From positions 13,381,455 through 13,445,454 of the forward strand of contig OX365948.1 of assembly GCA_947247005.1 (NCBI GenBank): a DNA stretch of 64,000 nt. The letters run 5' to 3'. Below the pieces are notes generated by a model. That model did no database searches. It was not told the origin of the DNA and worked only from the letters and a program-made list of their open reading frames with translations. Of this stretch, positions 38,317 through 53,300 are shown piece after piece. Origin of the DNA: Spisula solida. Its lineage: Eukaryota > Mollusca > Bivalvia > Venerida > Mactridae. The stretch's first letter is position 1. The number at the start of each line of letters is the position of its first letter. The position numbers and the translations under genes are program-made.

Positions 38317-39064
38317 GGGAGGCGATTAAGCCTCTCATTACTATCACTGCCCATTTCTTAATACAAAATTAACCGCCTTTAGGCTGCTATGTGAATCCGC
38401 ATTCAAGTAGTTCCAGAAACTGTCAACATTCCCAATACTGCTACATATGTTTCTCCAAATTTTTTAACTGATTTAAGCCAATCAGCAACATTTGTTTATT
38501 CTAAGATCAAAAATTATTGTGAAACTGTTCGTTAAATCGATATTTTGGCCAAAAACATCACTACACCGGCTGATACCGAACTTGTTTTATAGTACGAAAA
38601 TGACGTGTTCATCAAATGTCCCGGCTGTAAAGCTATTTTTAGAAACTTCAGACTACGGTCAAGTGATGGTTTTATCAATGAATCGTATACGGTCTGCAAA
38701 GTACTGTTATGCAATCATATGGTGTCGCTGTACTAGATAGCCGCTTTGGACTGTCTCCCGCTGTGTAAGGAAGTGATTACAAGACGGTACTGTAAAATCT
38801 GATAAATAGGCGCGTAGTATTATTTTAAAGCCACTTTTGATATACGCATTCAATACACGTATTACCACGCATGTGAATTAATTAACATGCGTGGTATTAC
38901 ATATAAATTAATATGCACCTTTTAACAATTATTTAGATACCCAACATGCCTATATAGTCACATATGCCTATGTTGACATTCAAGACAAGATCAGCAGTAA
39001 GAAAACGAACATTAAACGTGTAAAGTCGGTTTAAGCTTTAGTAGCAGCAACCAAATCGCCTCCC
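38317..39064 (-). mobile_element. 715-bp TIR element family, copy D
   Basis: GGGAGGCGATT at the left end and its complement at the right end, the best-preserved termini of the four copies. Nearly identical to copy B, but longer because of a 30-bp near-palindromic insertion at 38866-38895 flanked by ATTAC repeats. Similarity to copy B continues about 25 bp beyond the right motif. Confidence 0.82.
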
Positions 39065-39089
39065 ATTAGTACTCTCAGTGCTTTGATTT

Positions 39090-40515
39090 ACGTTAATTGT
39101 CATATGACAACAGTAACACATATATTCATAACACGACGAATATACCGAATTTAACCTAGAAATTTTACTCAGTTGTCGATACGATATTACAAAACATGCT
39201 GCCATATTTCTGAATTTTAAATGAAGAAATACAGTAACAATCAGCAAAAATGTAACAAGTTTTACAGAAAGTCTGTGTTGATCCGCGAAAGCATGTATGT
39301 GTTGCTATGGCAGCGTATAGATGTTGATGCAGAGAATTGTTTTGAAATATGTGTTGTGATTTATGTCAATAATAAATAAAAGCCGCTTTTGTGTAACTTT
39401 CATACCGATCTGACAAAAAAAAACTTTTTAGAACAAAAGTCCACGTAATTCTGGATCACCCCTCGTACATTCAATGAGATATTTTACCTATGACGTTTCA
39501 AATTGATATCTCTAATACTAGGCTAGATCAGCAAACAAATTCCTTAGTCGTTTTTTCCTCTGCCAGATTATCCAAAAACCTGATGGGAAATCCCCGCTGG
39601 ATGCAGTGCGTTTGTTCATATTAAACACTATTGAAGACAGTATGTACACATGAAAACGCATACTGCTACGTACGGAAATTGAATTAAGATCAATAAATCT
39701 TTGCGGAATTGTGACAGATTTCCCGTCGAGTTCACAAGTGAGTCGGTTAATTACATCATTCAAATGACAAAATATAAGCTAATATAGATGTCTGTAAGCT
39801 TCCAAGTATCGGAAATGACCAATGGAATATACATGTAAGTTGATCTATATCGATTGGTTTTCGAAATCTAATTAACAACATCTCAATAGATGATTCGGTT
39901 CGATACTGCTTGATCAAATGCACGTGTCAATCACACGTTTCTATCAATATTGCTACCATTGACAGGAGAGTAGCTGTCAATACTCGCAATATATCAGGAT
40001 TTATAATTAAAAAGTACGCTTAATCACATTCCTACGCAAAACATATTTTTCATAATTTCTAGATCTTAATCAATGGATTTAATAAAAAATTGGAATGTGA
40101 ATGAAATAATATTCTTTGCAAGCCTCCTAGAAATTATATTCGAATCCGTTAATTGAAAGATACTTTGTAATTTGATTTTATATTATGCTCAAATTTTCAG
40201 AAACTGTTCAAAATAGTTTTGTCTTTCTAATGCTAAATTATCATGATTTTCACATTTTTGTCACCAAGTCCGGTTTTCCTGGAGAACGGCTCATTTGTAT
40301 AATTATGTTTTTTCACTTATTTGACTTCGACTAAATAAGCACCAGTCAATATAAAATGGGTAATGTAAAGTTCACGTCACTTTAACGAGTTTAAAATAAG
40401 TTGTGTTATGATCAACGGGACAACCAACGTAGATCAAAGTCTCTAAACGGGAGTAAACATTCAAAATTATACTAAAAAGATTTACCTCATCATTGATACT
40501 CATTAAAGGAACAAT
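39090..40515. other. Intergenic, no gene seen
   Basis: AT-rich. A short dispersed-repeat piece lies near 39420-39520 ('ccacgtaattctggatcacc', 'tttcaaattgatatctctaa'). No gene. Confidence 0.45.
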
Positions 40516-40519
40516 ACAA

Positions 40520-40750
40520 TATTATATTTTTGACTTATCCGTGAACACCCGGTATTCGTCTAACACTGTGTGCAGCCGAGCAGCATGACTGTGTAATGTT
40601 GCCTTTTGGCTAGGGGTAATAAGCTTGGGCTGGTTTGATCGTGGTCGGTCTTTGACTGTGTCATTCGCTAAGATTCGATGTTCTGGGCACACAATCATCG
40701 GGTAGTGGTAGCTAAACTGTTCTAGTTTTAGTAAAGACGTATCCACAAGT
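40520..40750 (-). mobile_element. Possible Tc1-like transposase scrap
   Basis: The minus-strand frame contains VKDRPRSNQPKLITPSQ, which resembles the 'DRPRSGRPRVTTPRQ' linker between the two helix-turn-helix motifs of Tc1 transposases as I remember it. No catalytic DDE region, and flanking sequence does not continue the match. Tentative. Confidence 0.3.
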
Positions 40751-40829
40751 TATTAGGGCTTTACCCAAAGGGGTTCGACACATCAGCCTGCAGTGATTAA
40801 AAAAAAATTCAGAAAAAAATATTTTTTTA

Positions 40830-42427
<1,598 letters not shown>

Positions 42428-42789
42428 TATCCCACTTTAACTGGTGTAAGATAGGTTTTCAGCTCATGTAAGAAACTCCTATCTTCCATTAGCAACATCT
42501 TTCTTACATGAGCGACCAGCGCGTGATTTAATTCCGATCTTAGTTTTGGGATTTACTTGTTCATGGCGATATAAAGCTAATAAAGACGAACATCAATAGG
42601 CTCTATACCATTTAAAAAGCATATTTTGAGCATAACACAACAGCGTACGCTTTATTTACGTTATTATAAATGATTGTTTTAAATGAGAACGTCGGCAAAC
42701 AGCACGTTATGATGACGTCATGTTGACGCCATGAAAGCTAAATAGTGTTAGAAAGTCCAATTTTCTCAAATTACGTCGGAGAAAAATAA

Positions 42790-42934
42790 TCCATCATGAG
42801 ACAGTCGATGTAGGATAAGGATATCTCACCCTTGGGGTCGGAATTTTAACCAGGAACTCGGCAAGCCTCGTCCCTGGTTAAAATCCGACCCCTCGGGTGA
42901 GATATCCTTATTCTACATAGAAGCTCATGATGGA
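42790..42934. repeat. Foldback element, ~70-bp arms
   Basis: Left arm begins 'tccatcatgag' and the right arm ends 'ctcatgatgga'. Both arms share 'ggataaggatatctcaccc' and 'ttttaaccagg' in inverted order with a small loop near 'ctcggcaagcctcg'. Probably a tiny foldback transposon about 1.4 kb upstream of geminin exon 1. Confidence 0.8.
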
Positions 42935-43305
42935 TTCTTATATAGATAGATGCCCTTCGTCGTCGTGAGATAGACGGTGGATGCACGATGTTTGTCATGG
43001 TGATTATAGTATCAAATTAAGCACTTAGAATTATATACCAATTGGTCTCACGACATACGCACGACGGAATTATGAATACTCATCATCACACGCTTACGGC
43101 CGTGTGTCAACCGTGCGATTATCGTACAACGGTAGCACGATATATGTAAACATCTCAACCTCCATAGGCCTATCATACAACGCAATTACCAGCCATATTT
43201 ATATTCTGAGAGAACTCATCATTGTTGGTCTGTTTTTCATGCGAGCATCGTACGTCCGTCGTAGATCTATGAATATTTCAATAAATACCTCCAGGGTTAT
43301 TCTCG

Positions 43306-43838
43306 ATATCGACATTACTCAATAAAACCCGTTTTTCCGGAACCGAAATTTCACGGTCAGGGGGTTAGCGAGCAATAAGCGGTATAGCGGGAGTGTATAT
43401 AATTATTCTTTTTTCAACGTTTAAACATGAAAACATTTAAAATAATTATTACATATTATCATTAAACATCTTTGTTTTTAAACTATAGCAAGAATTATCC
43501 TAAAAAATGCTTTATATTTGAAATATTGCATAAATTATACACGGCCGCTTCCGTGACTTGATACCGATGTCGATAAAAAATACGCATTTTTGAAGTTAAA
43601 CATATCATTTAGGCGAAAATATTATCAGCGAGGTCGTAAAATTGTGTTGTCATTGTTTTCTAGTAAGACTTTTTACAAATTCTTATCATTTGGCTTAAAT
43701 AATCGCGATTTTTGTACCTAGTTGCTCTATACGCTATATCCGTCCCCCCCCCTGACGTACATTCGGGATATCTCGCACATTGTCGCTCAATTAATTCCGT
43801 AATCCCGGAAAACGGGTTTTAAGTTGTAATGTCGATAT
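43306..43838 (+). mobile_element. TIR element copy 1, upstream of geminin exon 1
   Basis: Termini 'atatcgacattac' and complement, followed inside by 'aaaacccgtttttccgg' and its complement. A second, shorter copy lies inverted at 45051-45399. Interior motifs include 'cacggtcagggggttagcga' on the left and 'cctgacgtacattcgggata' on the right. Confidence 0.75.
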
Positions 43839-44044
43839 GGTGAATAAGACCCAGCAAGCTTATCAGACTTAAAAACACATGTCAAAAATAAAAAGACCAT
43901 AATTTATAATTATATACCCTAGGTTACACATTATACTCAGTATCACAAATCGGTGTATGACTTTTAATGAGTATAATCGAGATATATTTTTTTATTGCCC
44001 TACTTTTTGAAGAAGGGCCTCTAAATCAATACGTAACAGAGATT

Positions 44045-44320
44045 TTGATTGGTTTAATCTTAGCGAAATGTATAAAAGCCAGTAATCTTTCAATGCTGTT
44101 TCACCTTCGTTGTTGTAGTTGTAGTATCTGCTTTAAACTTCATGAAAGTGCAACAGCCTTGTACAGGGGTCTAAGACAATAGATATTTCATTTAAGGAAT
44201 GCAAACTATGCTTTAAATTTCTCCTAGTTGAACACATCATTAGCCGGCTTGTCACGGTATCGTAATCCATTGTTAGGTCCGGATATTGGCATTTATCATC
44301 TCGTAGCGCGAAAAAGGAAA
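44045..44320 (+). promoter_or_regulatory. Putative geminin promoter and 5' UTR
   Basis: Between the upstream TIR element and the ATG lie an inverted CCAAT box (GATTGG near 44047), a TATA-like TATAAAAG at 44071-44078, and an E2F-type site at 44306-44313. The transcription start cannot be fixed from sequence alone. Confidence 0.4.
44306..44313 (+). promoter_or_regulatory. E2F-type site GCGCGAAA
   Basis: GCGCGAAA is the complement of TTTCGCGC, a classic E2F binding site, and ends 7 bases before the geminin ATG. Geminin genes are known E2F targets in mammals; function here is inferred. Confidence 0.5.
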
Positions 44321-44386
44321 ATGTCGACAGGCGTAATTTCTAGACAAGTGGGAAAAGAAAATTCAGCAAGTACTGAACACGTCAAG
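44321..44386 (+). CDS. GMNN: Geminin exon 1 (residues 1-22)
   Basis: ATG in the context GAAAATGT (A at -3). Encodes the KEN box. Donor AAG|GTAAGA, phase 0. Confidence 0.82.
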
Positions 44387-47300
44387 GTAAGACTTGGATA
44401 ACAGTTAGATAACAGTCTCATAATACCACTCTATCACTTTATGTATTTCTATTCTTTCTGGTGATTTATAGGGGAACAGTACTGCAGAACAATTTGACTT
44501 TGTCCCGAGACCCCTCAGGGACTAGGCATTGAGTGGTGAGGGACTAGGCATTGAGTCGTGAGACTCAGAGTGGCGGGCTGAGGGCTCAAAGGGTCCATCT
44601 TAAAGGGTCGGGTCATCGAGTTGGGGGCTGAGGGCCTGCAAGGACAAGGCATTGAGTGGTGGGTTGAGGGCCTACAGGGACTATGCTGTGAGTTGCTGGT
44701 TGAGGGCCCACAGGGACTAGGCATTGAGTGGTGGGTTAGGGGCTCACAGGGACTAGGCAGAGTCCTGAGTGACGGCCCACAGGGACTAGGCATTGAATGG
44801 CAGTTGAGGGCCCATAGGAACTTGGGCCTGGGCATTAAGTTGTGAGAGGCAGGTTGTGTCATAAGTAGCTGGCAAAGGGACTAGGAATAGAGTTGTGAGT
44901 AGCGGGCTGACGGCCCTCAGGGATAAGGCAAGGATAGTTATTGACTGTAACGGTTCTCGAAGCATTTGGGGATAAACAACTAGAACTTTGTTAAAGAAAT
45001 ATTTCACAATAAGCAACCTGGTTTTGGCTATTCACCATAATTATGATGGCATATCGAAATTACTGGTTAACCTGTTTTCCGTGATTACGGAATTAATTTA
45101 GCAGCAATGTGCGAGATATTCCGAATGTACGTCAGGGAGGTTCCTGCATATAGCGTATATTGCAACCAGGTACAATAATCGCGATTATTTTAGCCAAATG
45201 ATAAGAATTTGTAGAAAGGCTAAAAACAAAGATGTTTAATGATAATGTGCAATCATTGTTTTATTATACGTTTTTCATGTTAAAACGTTGAAAAAAGAAA
45301 TTTAATATACACTCCTGCTATATGGCCTATTGCTTGCTATCCCCCTGACCGTGAGATTTCAAATCTGGAAAAACAGGTTTTATCCAGGAATGTTGATATC
45401 GAGAATTGAAGGCTTCGAATAACAGTCGAGCTAAACTAGTTTAAACATTAGCTAAGAAAAATACAAATATGAAAAGAAAAAATAAGGCACCAAACCTGAC
45501 TCAAACACCAGACCAATGTATCACTTGTCCTGCCTGTCCTTTGCTCTGCCAACTGAGCTAGCCAGGCGTCTGTCATGAGTTGATTTCCACAGTAGCTTAG
45601 AGTAACTACAAGCGTAAGGAAACTAATCAAATTGATACCAAAAACAAAAAAGTCAAGTGACTGGCCTGTATCGCTGACTCAATCTGCCCCAGTTATATTC
45701 GCACAACACCTGTATAAGCTGAATATACAATGATAAACAGTTAACAAACTAAAAAGGAAAATCACAGATTACTTGTTATGAGAACAAACATCAATATGAA
45801 CATGAAAAAATGAGCTGCTACCACAAGTTGACTTCCCACTCTTGACAGCATGCCATCTCAATCAGTGCAATGTGACAGACACTGGGTATTTGCACATATT
45901 ATTGTTGCAAAACATACACATAAGAATAGTCAATACCCTCGGGTAACAGGAGTAAGTGTCGCCAGACAAAAATACCGAGGACGACTACACATCAAAAGGA
46001 CAACCCAACAGAAACTGCACATGCCATTTTTATTAGCTCACCTGTCACAAAGTGACAAGGTGAGCTTTTGTGATCGCCCGTCGTCCGTCCGTCCACAATT
46101 GCTTGTGAACACACTAGAGGTCACAAATTTAGCCTAATCTTTATGAAACTTGGTCACAATGATCATCTCAACAAAATCTAGGCCAAGTTCGATATTGGGT
46201 CATCTGGGGTCAAAAACTAGGTCACTAGGTCAAATCATAGAAAAACCTTGTGAACACATTAGAGGTCACAATTTTGACTTAATCTTTATGAAACTTTATC
46301 ACAATGATCATCTCAACAAAATCTAGGCCAAGTTCGATATTGGGTCATCTGGGGTCAAAAACTAGGTCACTAGGTCAAATCATAGAAAAACCTTGTGAAC
46401 ACATTAGAGGTCACAATTTTGACTTAATCTTTATGAAACTTGATCACAATGATCATCTCTATAAAATCTAGGTCAAGTTCGATATTGGGTCATCCGGGGT
46501 CAAAAACTAGGTCACAAGGTCAAATCATAGATAAACCTTGTGTAGTCACTAGAGGTCACAATTTTGGTCTAATATTTATGAAACTTGGTCACAATGATCA
46601 TCTCAACAGAATCTAGGTCAAGTTCGATATTGGGTCATCAGGGGTCAAAAACTAGGTCACAAGGTCAAATCATAGAAAAACCTTGTGTAGTCACTAGAGG
46701 TCACAATTTTGACCTAGTCTTTATGAAACTTGGTCACAATGATCATCTCAACAAAATCTAGGTCAAGTTCGATATTGGGTCATCTGGGGTCAAAAACTAG
46801 GTCACAAGGTCAAATCATAGATAAACCTTGTGTAGTCACTAGAGGTCACAATTTTGGTCTAATCTTTATGAGACTTGGTCACAATGATCATCGCAATAAA
46901 ATCTAGGTCAAGTTCGATAATGGGTCATCTGGGGTCAAAAACTAGGTCACAAGGTCAAATAATAGAAAAACCTTGTGTAGTCACTAGAGGTCACAGTTTT
47001 AGCATAATCTTTACGAAACTTGGTCACAATGATCTACACAACCAAATCTAGGTCAAGTTTGATATTGGGTCATCCGGGGTCAAAAACTAGGTCACAAGAT
47101 CAAATCATAGAAAAACCTTGTGTAGTCACTAGAGGTCCCAGTTTTGGCCTGATCTTTACGAAACTTAGTCACAATGATCATAACAACAAAATCGAGGTCG
47201 AGTTCGATATTGGGTCATCTGGGGTCAAAAACTAGGTCACAAGGTCAAATCATAGAAAAACCTTGTGAACACATTAGAGGTCACAATTTTGACTTAATCT

Positions 47301-50300
47301 TTATGAAACTTGATCACAATGATCATCTCTATAAAATCTAGGTCAAGTTCGATATTGGGTCATCCGGGGTCAAAAACTAGGTCACAAGGTCAAATAATAG
47401 AAAAACCTTGTGTAGTCACTAGAGGTCACAGTTTTAGCATAATCTTTACGAAACTTGGTCACAATGATCTACACAACCAAATCTAGGTCAAGTTTGATAT
47501 TGGGTCATCCGGGGTCAAAAACTAGGTCACAAGATCAAATCATAGAAAAACCTTGTGTAGTCACTAGAGGTCCCAGTTTTGGCCTGATCTTTACGAAACT
47601 TAGTCACAATGATCATAACAACAAAATCGAGGTCGAGTTCGATAATGGGTCATCTGGGGTCAAAAACTAGGTCACAAGGTCAAATCATAGAAATACCTTG
47701 CATAGTCACTAGAGGTCACAATTTTTGTCTAATCTTTATGAAACTCGGTCACAATGATCATCTCAAAAAAATCTAGATCAAGTTCGATATTGGGTCATCT
47801 GGGGTCAAAAACTAGGTCACAAGGTCAAATAATAGAAAAACCTTGTGTAGTCACTAGAGGTCACAGTTTTGGCCTGATCTTTACGAAATTTGGTCACAAT
47901 GATCATCTCAACAAAATCTAGGTCAAGTCCGATATTGGTTTATCTGGGGTCAAAAACTAGGTCACAAGGTCAAATCATATAAAAACCTTGTGTAGTCACT
48001 AGAGGTCACAATATTTGCCTAATCTGTATAAAACTTGGTCACAATGATCATCTTAACAAAATCTAGGTTAAATTCGAAAGGTGAGCGACCTAGGGCCCTT
48101 TGGGCCCTCTTGTATAAACTTAGCAGCCTTTAATGCTGCCATGAATTCAAAATCACAAAAGGACACAGACAAGTCCCAACTATAAAGCTACACGGACAAT
48201 TATTAATGAGAACCCGGTAAAGTTAACAGTTAACTTGGCTGTGAGTAGACCAGCACACTGTCTAGTGACAGCTCTTGTTATGAAAGGGAAAATACTCAGT
48301 AAAACCATATACCAGGCTACTTCGATAAGTGCATAACCTCACATCAAGGTCTACAAATAATAATGGTTCAACTTAACAACAACATCTAAATTTAAATTCA
48401 AATATGTAAACACTAAAATGTTACATTTCAGAAAGCAACATTGACTGCAGGAATGAATGAGAGGAAGACTTTGAAGACGTTGCAGTTGTCTTCAGATGGT
48501 AGACTGCTCGGTTTAGAGGTAACTTGTATTCCTGCATACATTCTTAATGCCATGTTTCCCAAAATCTCTCACAATTAATGTCTTTGTTGTCTTGGAAACT
48601 GAACTAGATGAGTATTAGTGTTGTAACTGTTGACTTCTTCCTGCAACAATCATATTAAAGAAACTTTGTTGTACATTTGTGTTCTTGTAAACTTAAAAGC
48701 CTTAACAATCGTTAATTTATTCAGTTTCCAATATTACAAAAGTACCAGTCTTTTTCTGCCAAATAAAAGCCCTACTGGCTGGCGACCACCAAATCCGGAC
48801 GACCACCAATCCGGACAGACTCAAAAACGCTTTAATGCGGCCATTAAATTTGATCATTTGTTGTCAATCAATTAGACGCTTGATTTTCGTCAACACTACG
48901 AAGTAGCAACAATTGAAGTTAAATATTTTACAAGAAATGTTGCATTTATTTTCGTCTGCACTCGCGAGGCTTGTTTACATTACGGGGGAAGTCGAAAATC
49001 GCACTCCTGCACATGCGCAATACTTCTGCGCAGCCCTGAAATGTAAACTACGGTCCTTATGTTAAATAGGAGGTAAGCCGATGTGGTGTTTTGTTAACAG
49101 TTAAACCAGGAAAATAAAGCTTTAGTAAATAGGTGCAGAGTTTCAAAACATCGTACAACGTCATTTTGTATCAAAATGTTCGCTATGAAAAGTGAACGTT
49201 TAAAATTTTACTGCTAAATTTCAATCGATATTTTTCCAATATTCATGGGAGATAAATCCTACAGATTTTGTACAAACCATTCATTGGTTACGGAATCCTG
49301 TTAGTGCCATTTTAAATATCGTGTATCGCCCTCCAAGGGCGAGACACGAGATAAGAAACGAGACACGAGAATTAGACGCGATATTTAAAACGAGATACGA
49401 GAATTGCGCGAGGCCTGAAACGAGTCACGAGAATTAAAAATTTAATTCTCGCGTTTTTAATCTCGCCCTAGACCAACAACTTTTACAAGTTAATATCTAA
49501 TATCGTGTAATTCTCGCGTATCGTATCTTGCCTCGCAGTTGAATATCGCGCTCGTTTCAAATATCGCGTCTTAATCTCGTGTCTCGACTTCCAAGGGCGA
49601 GACACGATAGTTAAAACGAGACACGAGAATTCAACGCGAGGCACGAGAATCCAACGCGAGACACGACAATGCTATCGTGCAAATATCGCGCAATTCTCTT
49701 GCCTCGCGTTTCTATTTGGTCAGCGAGACACGAGAATTAAAGCGAGACACGAGAATTGAAGGCTAGGCACGAGAATGCTATCGCGCAATTCTCGCGTCTC
49801 GCGGCGATACACGACAATGCTGTCGCCCAATTCTCGTGTCTCGTGGCGATACTCGACAATGCTGTCGCCCAATTCTCGCCGCGAGACACGACAATGCTGT
49901 CGCCCAATTCTAGGCGGTGTCAGTAAGAAATTTTAACTGGCACACCGGTCGAGACGCAAGAATTGGGCGACAGCATTGTCGTGTATCGCCGCGAGACGCG
50001 AGAATTGCCCGATAGCATTGTCGTGCCTCGCCTTCAATTCTCGTGTCTCGCTTTAATTCTCGTGTCTCGCGGACCAAATAGAAACGCGAGGCAAGAGAAT
50101 TGCGCGATATTTGCACGATAGCATTGTCGTGTCGCGCGTTGGATTCTCGTGCCTCGCGTTGAATTCTCGTGTCTCGTTTTAACTATCGTGTCTCCCACTT
50201 GGAAGTCGAGACACGAGATAAGGAGGCGATATTTGAAACGAGCGCGATATTCAACTGCGAGGCAAGATACGATACGCGAGAATTGCACGATATTAGATAT

Positions 50301-53300
50301 TAACTTGCAAAAGTTGTCGGCTTAGGGCGAAGTTAAAAACGCGAGAATTCAATTTTTAATTCTTGTGTCTCGTTTCAGGCCTCGCGCAATTCTCGTGTCT
50401 CGTTTTAAATATTGCGTCTAATTCTCGTGTCTCGGTTTCTTATCTCGTGTCTCGCCCTTGGAGGGCGATACACGATATTTAAAATGGCACTAACAGGATT
50501 CCGTAATTGGTGCTTTACCTTGATTCATTACTAATCTATTTCGATATTTAACGATATTTTCGCAATAAAAAATGCGACAACAAGGTGTCCGGATTGATGG
50601 TCCTGTTGGACTTAAAAATGAGGTGATGTAGTGACCCCTACAACGGACCTCAAAAATGCACTTGAGCTATTTTTAGAAGTAACCAAATTAGGTCTTCAGT
50701 TCAGAGACGAACCTCGCTTCGTTCAGGTGAAATTTCAATGACTTGATTTACACATTTCTCGAGTTATCGTGAAAAATATGCCAAAAGTGTCCGGATGTAG
50801 GACGCCTGCCAGTAAAGGTCTTAAGGCCCCATCACCAAGAAAGTCACCAAGAAATTAACCTGTTTTAACTTTTATGTCTTGCTGTTTTCTTTGATGTGTT
50901 ACGACATTTTAAAATCAGTGACTAACATTATCATATTGCCTTGCTCTGAAATGAATTTGTTTTAGTTGTTTTCAACTTTTGTTTATTTTGAAATCTATAC
51001 TGGAGTACTGTATGTAATTGCTGATGATTTGCCTGTTTCAGAAATCCATGCATAAAAGCAGAATAGTACCCAGCAAGAAACCTCTGAAGATATTCCCAGA
51101 TACATCCACACCAAAATCTGTCAAGACATTCAAGCACGTTGAGATTGGTGTACAAGTTGGTATAGATAAGCAGGAATCAGAGACTCAGACAGAGGTGTCT
51201 GGAGCCACGGGTATAACTACGGGCAATGTACGAGAATGTCACAATGATAGTGGTGTAGGTGTGACAGATGTTGATCAGGAGGCGTACGATCTCATGGTGA
51301 AAGGTACTGGTATTATTAGGGATATTTATAGTTGAAAGTCCCACCAATATTATGATTCTTCTAGAGAGTCGAGTGCCTGATTGTTGACTTGGTACTGCCC
51401 GACACTGCGGCCCAAACCTGGGTTGACCGCTGCGATATGTGTCATTTTTGGACCGCAGATTGATGATAGTTTGGCCACAGTATAACATGTATCTAGCGCT
51501 TTGTAATGCTGATCAAACTGTCAAATGTTTAGAACCGTAAATATGATTTACAAATTTACTGTTTACAGCTTCATTAAACCTCGAAACATCAGTGTTGCCT
51601 ATCATAAGTGTTATATTTAAACTCACTAACACCCGTTTTCTCAGTTATTGTTGGCACCTACGCATTACGTATTACGCATTACGTACAAATCAAACATCAA
51701 CTTCCCACTTCTAAGCCTACCAACGTATGTCGAGGGTTTAGGACTCTGTGATTGACAAATTGTTGAAAGCCAGGTAGTTGCTTGTGTTTAATTATATAGG
51801 GGCATCCTTCCCACTTGAAAATAGCTGGTAGCTATGAAGTTGAGTCGTAGCTGACAGTGACTTTCTAGTATACCTTCTACTAATGTAATATGACACCAAC
51901 GGGTGTGTTTCAGATATTTAATGAAATGTTATTTTATGTTGTTTGAACTCTATTTAAAATATTTTAAGCTCTCTGGATGAAGTTAAGGTACAACCTCAAA
52001 TATTTTCAAAGGGCCTTGAAATATTACTTTGATCCTTTGCACATTTGTTCATTATCATGTCCCCACATCTACACAGGAATATTTTACTCAATCGCTTTGT
52101 CAGAATTATCTGTCCCTAAAAAACCCCATCCTCTACACACAAGAAAGTAATGCTACAGCTCACAAGCACTTAGTTTTGTTTTGAATATATGTTGCCTGGA
52201 TTGTACTAAATCTAGCATGGCACTGAGAATAGTGAAGTGTGTTGATTAAGGCCAGCCTTTGTTTAGACCAGTGTGTAAGATCGCTTTACTTTTAGTTGCT
52301 GCTGATGCCAGTAAATGCTTATTATAAACCCTTTATAATTATAGATCCCATCCCGGAGAGTTACTGGCGTGAACTGGCAGAAGAAAGACGGTTATCTCTA
52401 GCAGAAGCATTGTCAGAAAATGAAGTGGTAAAATACTTAAAATTTATTCCTCTAACAGTCCAAATGTAAATTTATCTATCGATCTTCATTCTAGCTAGAA
52501 GAGTCTGAATGCCAGTATCCACAAGCTTTAAATTATATAAATGTCTTTTGTTGCAAAGTTTTCACTTATAATGCTACGGTCACAAAGCTTGTACGATATC
52601 CGTACGAATTTATCAACTCATACTGGTTCACAATTTTTGAAATCCTAAAGGTTTTTGCATGTTCCTAGCGTCTGGTCAATGCTCGTAAGGACCACGAACG
52701 TTCTATAGAGATGCACTCGTATGAGTTAAGAAAATCCGCACGTCTTCAGTGTTTGTACGGACGCCGTGCAAGTTTGCCAAAATCAACTCGTACGGAGCTC
52801 ATAGAGCAAATGTGACCTAAGCATAAGTTAAAAAATCTAAATTTTCATCTTAAGACATTTCTGGTTTTTCTAGTGTAAAACATAGAAAAATTCCATCTTA
52901 GAGTTTTATGCCCAAGCATCTACATGTACTGTTGCAGGAGCAGATGCAGGAGGCTGTCCGTTGGTCCGAAACCTTTCTGTTTCAAGTTGTACTCAACTCA
53001 TGTTTTTAAGTCCATACAGGCATTGCTTTCAAACTTGGCCTACTTGTTAACCCTCGTAAACACCTTGTTACGTTGTATTGCCAAAGCCGTGGAACACTAT
53101 CCAACATGTCAGTAGAATTATGGCCCCTGATTGACTTAGCTAGTTTTTGTGTCGCCTGAAAAGGCGACATATAGGTGTTACTTTGGCGGCGGCGGTGGCG
53201 GCGGCGGCGTCACAAATTGCTTGTCCGGAGCGTAACTTTGTCACCTTAAGTTCAAATGACTCAAGAATTGGTATGCATGTTTCTTGCAATAAGCCGGAGT

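Noticed and set aside
44515..44862. Proline/serine-rich minus-strand open frame
   Set aside because: Lies in the 36-bp minisatellite of geminin intron 1, antisense to the gene.
45510..45595. tRNA gene on the minus strand
   Set aside because: B box is decayed and the anticodon arm is expanded; better explained as a SINE.
47020..47670. Two identical 71-codon open frames
   Set aside because: Both are the same part of the 145-bp tandem core, duplicated by a 435-bp block.
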